Program-made: the position numbers and the translations under genes
NCBI GenBank assembly: GCA_007123015.1
Contig: SKSL01000085.1
Location: 1 to 23,396 of the forward strand
DNA length: 23,396 bases
Reading direction: 5' to 3'
Source: Natronohydrobacter sp.
GTDB lineage: Bacteria > Pseudomonadota > Alphaproteobacteria > Rhodobacterales > Rhodobacteraceae
Notes under the pieces: generated by a model
Seen by the model: the letters and a program-made list of their open reading frames with translations, nothing else
Database searches by the model: none
What the model was told of the DNA's origin: nothing
Part shown: piece by piece, positions 22,758-23,396 of the stretch
How the letters are laid out: each line of letters starts with the position of its first letter
Numbering within the stretch: the first letter of the stretch is position 1

Positions 22758-23391
22758 CGGTGTTCTCCTCTGGTTTCAGGAACTCGATGGACCGAATCCC
22801 TGCAAGTGAAATCCATGCGGCCCGCGGCGGCGATGCCACCTGCCATTGACCATTCTCTACGACATATAAGGCTTCCAGATAAATATCGCTACGTCTGTCA
22901 TCGGTTGCTGCGAGGGATTGATCGCCAAAATAGCCATAAATGACTGTATCGTCTGCATAAGTCAGGATTACGAAGCCTTTCTGCTTCCCGCCCGCGAAGG
23001 CGAAATCATATGCTTCCGCAATCGGATGTGTTCCGGGCATTGACAGGCGTCTCAGGACGAATCCGACAGTTCCCGAACCTGCGAAACGCCCGAAGATGAC
23101 ACCCAGAATGACAGGACACACCAGAATCTCGGCATAGAATGACAGGCTGTTTATCCCTGCGCCGACCTCGATGCTTGCGAGGTTAACCCCGGAAATGGAC
23201 CTGATGAGCGCACCTATGCCGAAGAAAACAGCTTGATTGATCAGGCTCAGCACTACCGCATCAAGCAGGATTTCGCCCGGCTTTGGGGATCGCGCGGCGG
23301 TCAGGCGGGATCTGACAGAAATGATGATGAACCCTGCCAGAAGATAGCGCGCAAAAAACTCAAATGTTTCCGGTCGCAAGAGCTCTGCCAT
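22747..23391 (-). CDS. DUF6338 membrane protein (possibly cut by the window edge)
   Basis: At least 214 residues. The N-terminal half has three likely membrane helices (about residues 10-27, 42-64 and 82-103). The C-terminal half is soluble and matches the DUF6338 pattern: PIAEAYDFAFAGG, VILTYADDTVIYGYFGDQS and SDIYLEALYVV, ending with IRSIEFLKPEE. The ATG at 23391 is only 5 nt from the window end, so a longer start cannot be excluded. It heads the minus-strand cluster with the 55-residue peptide, the SPFH-GYF_2 protein and the zinc-ribbon protein. The function of the family is unknown. Confidence 0.8.
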   Translation of the reverse strand: MAELLRPETFEFFARYLLAGFIIISVRSRLTAARSPKPGEILLDAVVLSLINQAVFFGIGALIRSISGVNLASIEVGAGINSLSFYAEILVCPVILGVIFGRFAGSGTVGFVLRRLSMPGTHPIAEAYDFAFAGGKQKGFVILTYADDTVIYGYFGDQSLAATDDRRSDIYLEALYVVENGQWQVASPPRAAWISLAGIRSIEFLKPEENTDAA

Positions 23392-23396
23392 CTTGC

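Noticed and set aside
1..23396. CRISPR arrays, tRNA/rRNA genes, insertion sequences or phage genes
   Set aside because: No regularly spaced repeats, cloverleaf-like genes, transposases or integrases were found on reading both strands; a tRNAscan or IS search would be needed to be sure.

Overview
The window looks like chromosomal DNA from an alphaproteobacterium of the Rhodobacteraceae/Paracoccaceae group. The reasons are a G+C-rich composition with strong frame bias, a PmtA-type phosphatidylethanolamine methyltransferase, Dgt and LysR proteins of the Rhodobacter type, a GTTC-N7-GTTC LexA box, and intergenic GC-rich repeats of a style common in this family. No rRNA, tRNA, CRISPR array, transposase or phage gene was seen. 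Almost every base is in a gene; the longest gene-free stretch is about 290 bp (7125-7415).

Layout. 1-3.4 kb: a Tat-exported L,D-transpeptidase and tyrosyl-tRNA synthetase on the minus strand, diverging from anhydro-MurNAc kinase and a small DUF4389 membrane protein. 3.5-7.1 kb: an M3 oligoendopeptidase F converging on an MsbA-type ABC exporter, with a perfect palindrome between them. 7.4-10.4 kb: a universal stress protein and an AGCS sodium:amino-acid symporter in one operon, converging on a LysR regulator with a second copy of the same palindrome between them. 10.5-13.0 kb: a DUF1127 peptide, PmtA, an ErpA-like Fe-S carrier, and a divergent dGTPase. 13.0-15.6 kb: a GC-hairpin repeat, a trans-sulfuration-type PLP enzyme, a two-CBS-domain protein, CoaD, and a second DUF1127 peptide that overlaps the end of coaD. 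15.7-18.7 kb: a solitary ImuA-like SOS gene with an upstream LexA box, an I78-type lipoprotein inhibitor, a Tas-like aldo/keto reductase and a HAD phosphatase. 18.7-18.9 kb: a composite repeat region. 18.9-23.4 kb: a minus-strand cluster. In transcription order it runs DUF6338 membrane protein, an unlisted 55-residue Pro/Gly/Lys-rich peptide, an SPFH-GYF_2 fusion, a zinc-ribbon membrane protein, a PfkB sugar kinase and D-aminoacyl-tRNA deacylase.

Most genes are housekeeping. The parts most worth a second look are (i) the DUF6338 / micro-ORF / SPFH-GYF_2 / zinc-ribbon cluster, which resembles a poorly described membrane-stress module; (ii) the LexA box on a stand-alone ImuA-like gene that lacks a P-loop; and (iii) three families of dispersed palindromic repeats, mostly at convergent gene ends, which probably act as bidirectional terminators or are small non-autonomous elements.
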